A stretch of DNA of 46,378 bases from Acidovorax sp. (lineage in GTDB: Bacteria; Pseudomonadota; Gammaproteobacteria; Burkholderiales; Burkholderiaceae_C), in contig JANJSZ010000078.1 of the NCBI GenBank assembly GCA_024711405.1, positions 1 to 46,378 on the forward strand, given 5' to 3'. Under the pieces are notes generated by a model, which was not told where the DNA came from, did not search any database, and saw only the letters and a list, made by a program, of their open reading frames with translations. The translations under genes were made by a program, and so were the position numbers. Shown piece after piece: positions 38,229 to 46,378 of the stretch. The stretch's first letter is position 1, and every line of letters starts with the position of its first letter.

Positions 38229-38699
38229 TTATGCCGACGCCATGGCCTTCTGGCCGACCTGCACCGCGCGCACGATGTTCTGGTAGCCCGTGCAGCGGCA
38301 GATGTTGCCTTCCAGCAGTTCGCGGATCTCGCCTTCGCTGGCGTGGGGGTGGCTCTTGCACAGGTCCACCGCGCTCATCACCATGCCGGGGGTGCAAAAG
38401 CCGCACTGCAGGCCATGGCACTCCTTGAAGGCCGCCTGCATGGGGTGCATGGTGCCGTCGGGCGCGGCCAGGCCTTCGATGGTCTGCACCTCGGCGCCCT
38501 GCGCCTGCACGGCCAGCATGGCGCAGGATTTGACGGCGCGGCCGTTGACGATCACGGTGCAGGCGCCGCACTGGCTGGTGTCGCAGCCCACATGGGTGCC
38601 GGTGAGCAGCAGGTGCTCGCGCAGCGCGTGGACAAGCAGGGTGTTGGGGGGAACGTCAACACGGGCGGCACGCCCGTTGACCGTGAACTGGACTTGCAT
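38229..38699 (-). CDS. coxS: CoxS-like [2Fe-2S] subunit
   Basis: 156 residues. The first plant-type cluster uses C39, C44, C47 and C59 ([16 protein letters not shown] region). The second uses C99, C102, C134 and C136 (QCGFCTPGM and NICRCTGYQ). It relays electrons from the molybdenum site in CoxL to the FAD in CoxM. Start 38699 has AGGAG eight bases upstream; the much longer open frame extending to 39734 is antisense to the regulator and not real coding. It is the first gene of the cluster S-L-M-D-E-G-XdhC, so the cluster promoter should lie in 38700-38921. Confidence 0.95.
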   Translation of the reverse strand: MQVQFTVNGRAARVDVPPNTLLVHALREHLLLTGTHVGCDTSQCGACTVIVNGRAVKSCAMLAVQAQGAEVQTIEGLAAPDGTMHPMQAAFKECHGLQCGFCTPGMVMSAVDLCKSHPHASEGEIRELLEGNICRCTGYQNIVRAVQVGQKAMASA

Positions 38700-38921
38700 C
38701 TGGCTGTCTCCTGGATGGGGTGGGCTGGAACTGCAAACCGCATCTTGGGCTGCGCGCACTTCGCGATCCCTAGGGAGAACCCTCGGTTCCTGGAGGTCCG
38801 CACGGGATATTCTCAAAATGAAACATGTTGCAGTGCACACCCGCCGCACCATGCGGACTGCATTGCAAAGGCGGGGCGCACATGCCGGGCACCCGGCGCC
38901 CTGCCCTCTATCGGAGGTTCC
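38700..38921. promoter_or_regulatory. Divergent control region with an inverted repeat
   Basis: This 222-bp region separates coxS and the GAF/Fis regulator. TTGCAGTGCA (38828-38837) and TGCATTGCAA (38859-38868) are inverted half-sites matching at 9 of 10 positions, with centres 31 bp apart, about three helical turns. A palindrome AACATGTT (38822-38829) overlaps the first half-site. I could not place a confident sigma-70 or sigma-54 promoter. Binding by the divergent regulator is inference. Confidence 0.5.
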
Positions 38922-40064
38922 ATGCTTGCCGTTGCCCCGCCACCGCCCGCCGAGCGCCTGCACCTGATTGCCCAGGCGCGCAGCGCCCTGCTCAGCCAGG
39001 GGCCCTTGCCCGCCGCGCTGGCCATCGAGCCCTGGATCGTGCGCTCGTGGCAGCGCTGCCTGGCCAGCGGACACCGGCCGGGGCACCCACTGGCCTTCAA
39101 CGTGGTCAGCGCCCCCACCTTGCAGCGCACCGCCGAGCAACACGCCACGCTGCTGCAAGCGGCCCGGCCCGTGCTGGCGCAACTCACCCGCGCCATTGCA
39201 GACATGCACTATTTCGCCCTGCTGGCCGACGCGCGCGGCCTGGTGATCGAGGTGCAGGGCGCGGTGGACCGCCACGACCCCCGCGCCCGCGCCATCGGCC
39301 GCGTGGGCGTTGACCTGTCCGAGGCCGCCGTGGGCACCACCGCCATCGGCGCTGCACTGGCCGAGCTGCAGCCAGTGTGGCTGCACCGGGGCGAGCATTT
39401 CTTTGACGCCAACAGCGGCTACAGCTGCGCCGGCGCGCCCCTGTTCGGGCCCCAGGGCCAGTGCGTGGGCATGCTGGACCTGACCGGCGTGGATGTGCCC
39501 GAGCGGCCCGAGCTGCGCCACCTGGTCGCCCGCTCGGCCCGCGCCATCGAAGACGCCCTGCTGCTGCAACTGCCGCACGCGCTGCTGCTGCGCATCAACT
39601 GGCCGGGCAGCACGCTGGGGGGCGATGGCGACGGCCTGATGGCGCTGGACGCCGACGGCGCGGTGGTGGGCGCCAACAGCATGGCACGCCAGCTGGTGCC
39701 GCAGCCGCTGCGCGAACCCGGCGCGCCAGTGCATTGCAGCGATCTGCTGGCCCTGCCCTGGCCCCTGCTGTTCGATGCGGCACAGCGCCCACCGGCCCTG
39801 CCGCTGGACCTGCCCCTGTGGTCGGGCCTGCGCCTGCAGGGCCTGGCCCTGCGCGCCCGTCCGGCCCGTACGCCATCCCGCCTGGCGGTGGCCAGCGCCA
39901 GCAGCCCGGCGCCGCTGCGCGCGGCCGAAGCCGCCCTCATCCGCCAGGCCGTGCAGGATGCGCGCGGCAACGTCGCCGAAGCCGCCCGCGCACTGGGCAT
40001 CAGCCGCGCCACGGTGTACCGCAAGCTCGGGACAGTCAAAAGACAGGGTTCGCGCGAATTTTGA
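38922..40064 (+). CDS. GAF/Fis-type transcriptional regulator, AcoR-like but without AAA+ domain
   Basis: 380 residues. The N-terminus has the AcoR-type IVRSWQRC motif (39-46), then a GAF-like sensor (about 75-215, with [20 protein letters not shown]), a possible PAS-like stretch (235-305, [20 protein letters not shown]) and a C-terminal Fis-type helix-turn-helix (336-370, [20 protein letters not shown]). The sigma-54-interacting AAA+ domain of AcoR relatives (about 650 residues, GAFTGA motif) is missing, so it probably acts on sigma-70 promoters. GGAGG lies four bases upstream of the ATG. It is divergent from the coxS cluster and the likely regulator of it. The stop codon lies in a dispersed repeat. 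Confidence 0.88.
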   Translation: MLAVAPPPPAERLHLIAQARSALLSQGPLPAALAIEPWIVRSWQRCLASGHRPGHPLAFNVVSAPTLQRTAEQHATLLQAARPVLAQLTRAIADMHYFALLADARGLVIEVQGAVDRHDPRARAIGRVGVDLSEAAVGTTAIGAALAELQPVWLHRGEHFFDANSGYSCAGAPLFGPQGQCVGMLDLTGVDVPERPELRHLVARSARAIEDALLLQLPHALLLRINWPGSTLGGDGDGLMALDADGAVVGANSMARQLVPQPLREPGAPVHCSDLLALPWPLLFDAAQRPPALPLDLPLWSGLRLQGLALRARPARTPSRLAVASASSPAPLRAAEAALIRQAVQDARGNVAEAARALGISRATVYRKLGTVKRQGSREF

Positions 40065-40122
40065 TAAAAAGTAGCCATGGCGCTTCTCTAAAAAGCATTG
40101 GAAGCTATATTTTCAATAGCAA
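40058..40122 (-). repeat. Dispersed palindromic repeat copy at the regulator's 3' end
   Basis: Its reverse complement aligns end to end with the 34661-34726 copy, sharing TTGCTA, ATAGCTT, GCTT...AAGC, GGC and ATCAAAAT blocks. The regulator's stop TGA (40062-40064) is within its edge. It fills much of the gap before the ABC exporter gene. Confidence 0.7.
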
Positions 40123-40216
40123 CCTTGTTTCTTTTTCTTGTGGCTGTCCGCAAGGCCCTTGACCTGCGGCCTGCGCACGGCAGGCTGGGCTGCGGCGACA
40201 ATCCTCAGGGCAAGCC

Positions 40217-41989
40217 GTGCACCACCCCGAACAACCCATGCCCCACGAAAATCCATCAGGCTTCAACGCCCGCCTGTGGCGCCGTTTCGTGGAGATTGCA
40301 CGGCCCTACTGGCAATCCGAGGAGCGCTGGCGCTCGCGCGGGCTGCTGGCGCTGCTGGTGTTGCTGCTACTGGGGCAGACCGCCTGCAACGTGTGGTTCA
40401 ACCACGAAACCGGCGAATTCACGTCCGCACTGGCGGCGCACGATGCAGACCGCTTCTGGGCTTCCATCCGGCGCTACACCCTCATCCTGGTGGCGGCCGT
40501 GCCGATTTACGCGCTGTATTACTACGTGCGCGACACCCTGGGTCTGCGCTGGCGGCGCTGGCTCACGCAGCATTTTCTGGCGCGCTATTTCGACCAGCAG
40601 GCCTATTACCGGCTGAACGCCATTGCGGGCATCGACAACCCCGACCAGCGCATCGCGGAAGACATCAACGCGTTCACGCAGCAGTCGCTGTATTTCTCGA
40701 TGATCGCGCTGGGCGCGGTGATCCAGCTGATTGCGTTTGCTAGTGTGCTGTGGGCCATCTCGCAGGGACTGGTCTATTTTCTGATCGGTTACGCCATCTT
40801 CAGCACCGTGTTCACCGCCAAGGTCTTTGGCCAGCGCCTGATCGGGCTGAACTACCGCCAGCTGCAGCGCGAGGCCGATTTCCGCTTCAGCCTGGTGCGG
40901 GTGCGCGAGCATGCCGAGCCCATCGCCTTTCACAGTGGCGAGCAGCGTGAAATGTCCACCCTGCAACGCATTTTTGACGCCCTGTATGCCAACTACCAGC
41001 AGGTGCTGCGCTGGCAGTTCAAGCTCAACCTGTTCCAGTACACGCACAGCTTCCTGACCATCGTGCTGCCCAGCGTGATCATTGCCAACCAGGTGCTCTC
41101 GGGCGACCTGGAGGTAGGGCGGGCCATTCAGGCCGCAGGCGCCTTTGCGGCCATCCTGAGCGCGCTGACAGTGATCGTCGAGCATTTCGAAAGCCTGAGC
41201 CGCTTCTCGGCCGGCGTGGACCGGCTGCATGCGTTTGCCACCACCCTCGAAGGCCAGGCGCTGCCCCCTGCGCTCCCCGCACCGCAGAGCGCCAGCGAGC
41301 CCAGTCTCGAAACCACGGTCCATATCCACACCGTGCCGGGCTTCGAGCTGGGGGTCACGCAGCTGACGGTGCTCACCCCCAACCGCGAACACCTGCTGCT
41401 GCACGACCTCACGCTCCGCGTGCACCCTGGCCGGGGCCTGCTGATCGTGGGGCCCAGCGGCGCGGGCAAAAGCTCGCTGCTGCGCGTGGTGGCCGGTCTG
41501 TGGGCCACCGGGTCTGGCGAAGTGGTGCGCCCCGCCGACCCCGACATGCTCTTTCTGCCCCAGAACCCCTACCTGCCCCTGGGCGACCTGCGCTGCCAGC
41601 TGCTCTACCCCCAGACGGAACGCGAAATCACGGACGCGGAGCTGCAGCAATGGCTGGAGCGGGTGAACCTGCCCACACTGGCCAAGCGCTTCGGCGGGCT
41701 CAGCGCCCACCTCGATTGGGCCAAGGTGCTGTCGGTCGGCGAGCAGCAGCGCCTGGCCTTTGCCCGTGCGCTGCTGGCCAAGCCCCGCTACCTGCTGCTG
41801 GACGAAGCCACCAGTGCGCTCGACTCTGCCAATGAAGCGCTGCTGTATGGGCAACTGACGGGCCTGTCGATCACGCCAGTGAGTGTGAGCCACCACCGGA
41901 GCGTGCTGGAATACCACCACCAGGTCCTGGAACTGGCGGGCGACGGCCGCTGGGCACTGCATGCCGCGGGCCACTACCACTGGACATGA
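40217..41989 (+). CDS. SbmA/BacA/YddA-type ABC transporter (fused permease-ATPase)
   Basis: 590 residues. The N-terminal half has about six membrane segments of the ABC_membrane_2 type, with IAGIDNPDQRIAEDI (the NPDQRI motif of the family) and the EFHSG-like region IAFHSGEQRE. The C-terminal ATPase has Walker A GPSGAGKSS, signature SVGEQQRLAFARALL and Walker B YLLLDEATSALD. Relatives import peptide antibiotics, vitamin B12 or bleomycin, or affect very-long-chain fatty acids in the envelope. The GTG start at 40217 has AGGG six bases upstream; an ATG at 40238 lacks a ribosome-binding site but is possible. Monocistronic or followed by the AarF gene at 85 bp. Confidence 0.9.
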   Translation: MHHPEQPMPHENPSGFNARLWRRFVEIARPYWQSEERWRSRGLLALLVLLLLGQTACNVWFNHETGEFTSALAAHDADRFWASIRRYTLILVAAVPIYALYYYVRDTLGLRWRRWLTQHFLARYFDQQAYYRLNAIAGIDNPDQRIAEDINAFTQQSLYFSMIALGAVIQLIAFASVLWAISQGLVYFLIGYAIFSTVFTAKVFGQRLIGLNYRQLQREADFRFSLVRVREHAEPIAFHSGEQREMSTLQRIFDALYANYQQVLRWQFKLNLFQYTHSFLTIVLPSVIIANQVLSGDLEVGRAIQAAGAFAAILSALTVIVEHFESLSRFSAGVDRLHAFATTLEGQALPPALPAPQSASEPSLETTVHIHTVPGFELGVTQLTVLTPNREHLLLHDLTLRVHPGRGLLIVGPSGAGKSSLLRVVAGLWATGSGEVVRPADPDMLFLPQNPYLPLGDLRCQLLYPQTEREITDAELQQWLERVNLPTLAKRFGGLSAHLDWAKVLSVGEQQRLAFARALLAKPRYLLLDEATSALDSANEALLYGQLTGLSITPVSVSHHRSVLEYHHQVLELAGDGRWALHAAGHYHWT

Positions 41990-42074
41990 ACACCCGGCAG
42001 CGGGCCCATGCAACCGCTAGACGGCGCAACGGACCTGCATGGGGTCATTGAAAGCACCGGACTATCATCGCCCC

Positions 42075-43772
42075 ATGCTGATCGAGACCCTGGACACCGC
42101 ACGCGACCTGGGGCGCCTGAAGGAGATTCTGGGCGTGATGGTGCGCCACGGATTTGGCGACACCGTGCGCCGCCTCGGCCTGGCCGACAAGCTGGAGCGC
42201 GCCGGCCAGGCACTCCACTGGAACCTGGCGGGCAACCTGGCCCGCGTCGAACCGCCCGTGCAGGTGCGGTTGGCGCTGGAAGAGCTGGGCCCCACCTTCG
42301 TCAAGTTCGGGCAGCTCCTGGCGGGCCGTGCCGACCTGTTCGGACCCGACTGGATCGCCGAGTTCGAAAAACTCCAGAGCCATGTCCCGGCCGTGCCCCT
42401 GGAGGCGCTGCGCCCCCATTTGCGCCAGGACCTGGGGGATGAACCCGAGGCCGTTTTTGCGCGCTTTGACACCGAACCGCTGGCCGCAGCCTCGATTGCG
42501 CAGGTGCACCGCGCACAGCTGCCCGACGGCAGTGAAGTGGTCGTCAAGATACGCCGCCCCGGCATCGGCGAGGTGATCGAGGCCGACCTGCGCCTGCTGG
42601 AGCGGCTGGCCGCGCTGGCCGAAGCCGAACTGGCCGCCCTCAAGCCCTACCGGCCGCAGCAGCTGGTGCGCGAGTTCGCACGCTCACTGCGGCGCGAACT
42701 CAACCTGGCGGGCGAATGCCGCAGTGCCGAACGCATTGCCGGCAACCTCACCAGCATGCCCCACATCGTGGTGCCGCGCGTGTACTGGGAGCACACCAGT
42801 GAACGCATCAATGTGCAGCAATTCATCCAGGGTGTCCCCGGCGGGCAGCTGGATGCGCTGACGTCCGAAGCCGGCTTTGACCGCACCGTGCTGGCCCGGC
42901 GCGGCGCCCAGGCCGTGCTGAAAATGATTGTGCAGGACGGCATCTTCCATGCCGATCCGCACCCCGGCAATGTGTTCTATCTGCAAGGCAACCGCATCGC
43001 TTTCATCGACTTCGGCATGGTGGGGCGCCTGTCGCAGCGGCGGCGCGACGAACTGCTGCAGATGCTGCTGGGCCTGGTCGAGCGCCAGCCGCAGGCAGTG
43101 GCCGAGGTGCTACTGGACTGGGCGGGCGACGCCCACGGCGTGGACCTGGGGCAACTGGAGATGGAGGTGGAAGCCTTTGTCGACCAGTACCACGGCGTGC
43201 CCCTGGCCCAACTGCAGCTGGGCCAGATGCTGGCCGATGTGACCTCCATCCTGCGCGAGCACCACCTGGGCCTGCCACCCGACCTGGCCCTGCTCATCAA
43301 GGCCTTCATTTCGCTGGAAGGCATGGGCCGCAACCTGGACCCGGACTTTCACATGGCGACCGAGGCCCTGCCGCTGCTGCGCCAGGTGGTGCGCACACGC
43401 CATGAACCGCGCGCACTGGCCGGTCGTGCCTGGCAGGCCTTGCGCCGGGCGCTGGCCACCGCCGAGCAATTGCCCGACGACCTGGCGCGCCTGCTGCGCA
43501 ACGCGCGCCGGGGCCGCCTGCAGGTGGGCATCGAGTTGGCCCATCTCAAGCGGGTGGGTGACCAGATCGACCGCTCTGCCAACCGGCTGTCGATGGCGCT
43601 CATCATCGCGGCCCTCATCATCGGCTCATCCATCGTGATGACCGTGCAGGGCGGGCCCACGCTGTTCGGGCTGCCGGCCTTTGGCTTCCTGGGCTTCTTT
43701 GGTGCCGTGGTCTGCGGGCTGTGGCTGGTGCGCGCCATCTGGCGCAGCAGCCACCATAGAGACGACGATTAA
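42075..43772 (+). CDS. AarF/UbiB-family (ABC1) kinase-like protein
   Basis: 565 residues. Conserved atypical-kinase motifs: GPTFVKFGQLLAGR (the KxGQ motif), AAASIAQVHRA, VVVKIRRPG with the ATP-site lysine, GIFHADPHPGN and IDFGMVG. Two hydrophobic helices at the C-terminus anchor it in the membrane, as in UbiB. UbiB proteins are ATPases assisting ubiquinone biosynthesis. The gene lacks the usual ubiE/ubiJ neighbours, so I do not assign the symbol; it may be a paralogue. Start 42075 (MLIETLDTARDLGRLKEI) fits the family's N-terminal helix. Confidence 0.9.
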   Translation: MLIETLDTARDLGRLKEILGVMVRHGFGDTVRRLGLADKLERAGQALHWNLAGNLARVEPPVQVRLALEELGPTFVKFGQLLAGRADLFGPDWIAEFEKLQSHVPAVPLEALRPHLRQDLGDEPEAVFARFDTEPLAAASIAQVHRAQLPDGSEVVVKIRRPGIGEVIEADLRLLERLAALAEAELAALKPYRPQQLVREFARSLRRELNLAGECRSAERIAGNLTSMPHIVVPRVYWEHTSERINVQQFIQGVPGGQLDALTSEAGFDRTVLARRGAQAVLKMIVQDGIFHADPHPGNVFYLQGNRIAFIDFGMVGRLSQRRRDELLQMLLGLVERQPQAVAEVLLDWAGDAHGVDLGQLEMEVEAFVDQYHGVPLAQLQLGQMLADVTSILREHHLGLPPDLALLIKAFISLEGMGRNLDPDFHMATEALPLLRQVVRTRHEPRALAGRAWQALRRALATAEQLPDDLARLLRNARRGRLQVGIELAHLKRVGDQIDRSANRLSMALIIAALIIGSSIVMTVQGGPTLFGLPAFGFLGFFGAVVCGLWLVRAIWRSSHHRDDD

Positions 43773-43931
43773 GGAGGAGCGGCATACCCCTCGCGCGTCG
43801 GCGGCAATGCGAATCGGCAGGGGCCGCAAGGCATCTTTTTGCGGTCAGTAGCCAAGCTATTGGCAAAGAAAGCAGCGCATCGCCAGAGGCCGCAGGGAGT
43901 TATACAGGATAGCGCGACACGGCCCGGGGGC

Positions 43932-44755
43932 TCACTTCGCTGCGTTCGGGAAGAACAACTGCTTACCACCGATCTTGTAGTTGGCGATTGCCGTCTGGCC
44001 CACGGGCGAAACCACCCAGTTCACGAATTTCTGTGCGTCCTGCCCCTTCACATGCGGGTGCTTGGCGGGGTTCACCACCATCAGGCCGTACTGGTTGAAC
44101 AGGCGCGTGTCGCCCTCCACCAGCACGGCCAGGTCGGCGCGGTTCTTGAAGTTGAGCCAGGTGCCCCGGTCGGCCAGCACATAGGCGCCGCTGGAGGCGG
44201 CAATATTGAGCGCCGGGCCCATGCCGCAGCCGCACTCCTTGTAGCCGCTGCCCTTGGCAGCATCGGCGCCCGCCAGCTTCCAGTAGCGCAGTTCGGCGGC
44301 GTGGGTGCCACTCTTGTCGCCACGCGAGACAAATTCGCCATTGCCAGCGGCCAGCTTTTTCAGCGCTTCCACGATGTCCTTGCCCTTGATACCGGCGGGG
44401 TCGTTCCTGGGGCCGACCAGGATGAAGTCGTTGTACATCACGGGGTAGCGCTTCACACCCCAGCCATCGGCCACAAAATTTTCCTCGGCCACCTGGTCGT
44501 GCACGAACAGCACATCGGCATCACCGCGGCGCGCCGTGTCCAGCGCCTGGCCCGTACCCAGGGCCACCACCTTCACATCCAGGCCGCTGGCCTTCTTGAA
44601 CTCGGGCAGCAGATAACCGAACAGGCCCGACTGCTCGGTGGAGGTGGTGGACGCCATGGTGATGGACTGCGCGTTGGCGACTCCACAAACGGCCAAAACA
44701 ATGGCTGAAAGCGCTTTACAAGTCAGCGCCAGAGGCCCAAAGGACTCCATTTTCT

Positions 44756-44759
<4 letters not shown>
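43932..44759 (-). CDS. tupA: Tungstate ABC transporter substrate-binding protein TupA
   Basis: 275 residues with a signal peptide ending near VANA. The mature protein opens with SITMASTTSTEQSGLFGYLL, the TTS(T) oxyanion-binding motif of TupA, and has DADVLFVHD and GDKSGTHAAELRYWK typical of TupA/WtpA-like proteins with high affinity for tungstate. Its ATG overlaps the tupC TGA (ATGA), so the genes are translationally coupled. Codons about 6-22, most of the signal peptide, coincide with a dispersed palindromic repeat (44696-44744), which is unusual. Last gene of the operon; no terminator is visible in the 159 bp below it. Confidence 0.94.
44696..44744 (-). repeat. Dispersed palindromic repeat within the tupA signal-peptide coding region
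   Basis: On the coding strand the sequence runs GGCCTCTGGCGCTGACTTG, then TAAAGCGCTTTCAGCCATTG and TTTTG. It aligns with the copy at 22170-22225 (CTCTGG[CT]GCT, TTGT, GCGCT, GC[CT]ATTGTTT) and has the same GCGCT/AGCGC inner palindrome as the others. It is open in the tupA frame and hydrophobic when translated. Confidence 0.55.
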
Positions 44760-45549
<790 letters not shown>

Positions 45550-45553
<4 letters not shown>

Positions 45554-46287
45554 GCCAGCACCCCCGGCAGGGCGCCCTGCGAGGTGCCGTCCACGCCTTC
45601 GCGCCAGCGCCGCAGCACGGCAATCAGCCCATTGAGTGCCAGCACCACGGCCAGCAGCACCAGGCCCAGGGCCAGGGCCAGCGGCAGATCGCCCTTGCTG
45701 GTTTCCAGGGCGATGGCGGTGGTCATGACGCGCGTGAAACCGTCGATGTTGCCGCCCACGATCATCACGGCGCCCACTTCGGAAATGGCGCGCCCGAACG
45801 ATGCGATCAGCACCGTCAGGAGGGCATAGCGCTCGTCCCAGGCCAGCAACAGGCTGCGCATCACGGGGCCCGCTCCAAGCGATTGCAACTGCTCGCCATG
45901 GCTGCGCTCGGCATCGGCCACCGACTGGCAGGTCAGGGCCGTGACCACCGGCAGCACCAGCAGGGTCTGGGCAATGACCATGGCCTTGAATGTGAAGAGC
46001 CACCCCATGGCGCCAAAGGGGCCGCTGCGCGACAGCAGCAGATAGACCACGAGTCCGACCACCACCGAAGGCACGGCCAGCAGGGTGTTGAGCCAGGCCA
46101 GCACGGCCCCCCGGCCTGCAAAACGCGCCACACCCAGCCACGCGCCCAGCACCAGACCGCCGCCGCAGGCCAGCAGGCAGGCCGAGCCGCTGACAGCAAG
46201 GGAGCGGCCCACGATGGTCCACAAAACAGGGTCGGCCGAAACCGTGAGATGCAGCGCCGTGAGGACGCTTTCAGAGAGAGTGGACAT
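45550..46287 (-). CDS. tupB: Tungstate ABC transporter permease TupB
   Basis: 245 residues with about five to six hydrophobic helices. The EAA-like loop binding the ATPase reads SFGRAISEVGAVMIVGGNID, characteristic of Mo/W/sulfate permeases. It is the first gene of tupBCA. The start is uncertain: ATG at 46287 gives the best family fit, but a GTG at 46308 has GGAG nine bases upstream and would add seven residues. The window ends 91 bp upstream, so the promoter is only partly visible; I see no clear ModE or TunR operator. Confidence 0.92.
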
Positions 46288-46378
46288 GGATTCGACTATC
46301 GTATGCACCGAATCAATCTCCAGCGATATGAACACCTGTGCATAGGGTCCAACTCCACTACACGCTCAGCCGCGATGC

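Noticed and set aside
35838-40064. A 1408-codon plus-strand open frame covering coxL, coxS and the regulator
   Set aside because: Over 35838-38921 it is antisense to well-supported cox genes and its translation is Gly/His/Arg-rich without motifs. Only the last 380 codons (from 38922), with a Shine-Dalgarno and recognisable domains, are real.
42075-43772. Bona fide ubiB
   Set aside because: The kinase-like motifs fit the family, but the usual ubiE/ubiJ context is missing and the protein is longer than many UbiB proteins; kept at family level.
46288-46378. ModE-type operator upstream of tupB
   Set aside because: Some ATCG/CGAT-like pieces occur, but they do not form a convincing palindrome with the known spacing.

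Overview
This 46.4-kb, GC-rich window looks like chromosome of a betaproteobacterium of the family Comamonadaceae, most like Acidovorax and its relatives. The evidence is the gene content (a heteromeric MdtABC/MuxABC-type RND pump, Bug/TctC substrate-binding proteins, a form-II Cox cluster) and three kinds of short dispersed repeats that I recall from Comamonadaceae genomes. The assignment rests on recognition, not on a database search. I see no rRNA, tRNA, CRISPR array, integrase, transposase or phage gene.

Layout. (1) 1-7.0 kb, housekeeping: the 3' part of mutS, a stand-alone Anbu proteasome-like peptidase, an alpha/beta hydrolase, a uppP-mipA pair on the minus strand and a putative Na+/H+ antiporter. 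(2) 7.0-16.4 kb, an aldaric-acid catabolic locus. gudD and a FadR-type GntR regulator run leftward. kdgD, a Bug protein, a 2-oxoglutarate-semialdehyde dehydrogenase, a second Bug protein, a D-2-hydroxyacid dehydrogenase and garD run rightward. GudD (glucarate) and GarD (galactarate) give the same 5-dehydro-4-deoxyglucarate. KdgD converts this to 2,5-dioxopentanoate plus CO2, and the aldehyde dehydrogenase completes the route to 2-oxoglutarate. A shared TTGTACGA-type motif lies upstream of gudD and between gntR and kdgD. (3) 16.5-28.6 kb, export: an EamA permease, then a minus-strand periplasmic adaptor / two RND pumps / outer-membrane lipoprotein set, a LysE-type exporter and an orphan ABC ATPase. 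A large nested inverted repeat separates the two RND genes.

(4) 28.7-30.6 kb: a conserved-looking unknown protein, a Tat-exported MBL-fold hydrolase and a 56-residue basic protein followed by a clear terminator. (5) 30.6-40.1 kb: a minus-strand molybdenum-hydroxylase cluster in the order S-L-M-D-E-G-XdhC. Its large subunit carries the form-II AYRGAGR loop, so it is probably not a classical CO dehydrogenase. A divergent GAF/Fis regulator without an AAA+ domain faces it across a short region containing a good inverted repeat. (6) 40.2-46.4 kb: an SbmA/YddA-type ABC exporter, an AarF/UbiB-family kinase-like protein and a tightly overlapping tupB-tupC-tupA tungstate-uptake operon on the minus strand.

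The most unusual signal is how the dispersed repeats touch coding sequence. One family appears to supply the stop codons of an RND pump gene, coxM (a second repeat type) and the GAF/Fis regulator. It abuts the starts of the MoxR gene and the outer-membrane lipoprotein gene, and appears to encode most of the TupA signal peptide. A GC-rich repeat sits in frame inside the MoxR ATPase between Walker A and Walker B. I see no wholly new multi-gene system. Repeat exaptation into proteins, and the Cox cluster with its unusual regulator, are the best leads.
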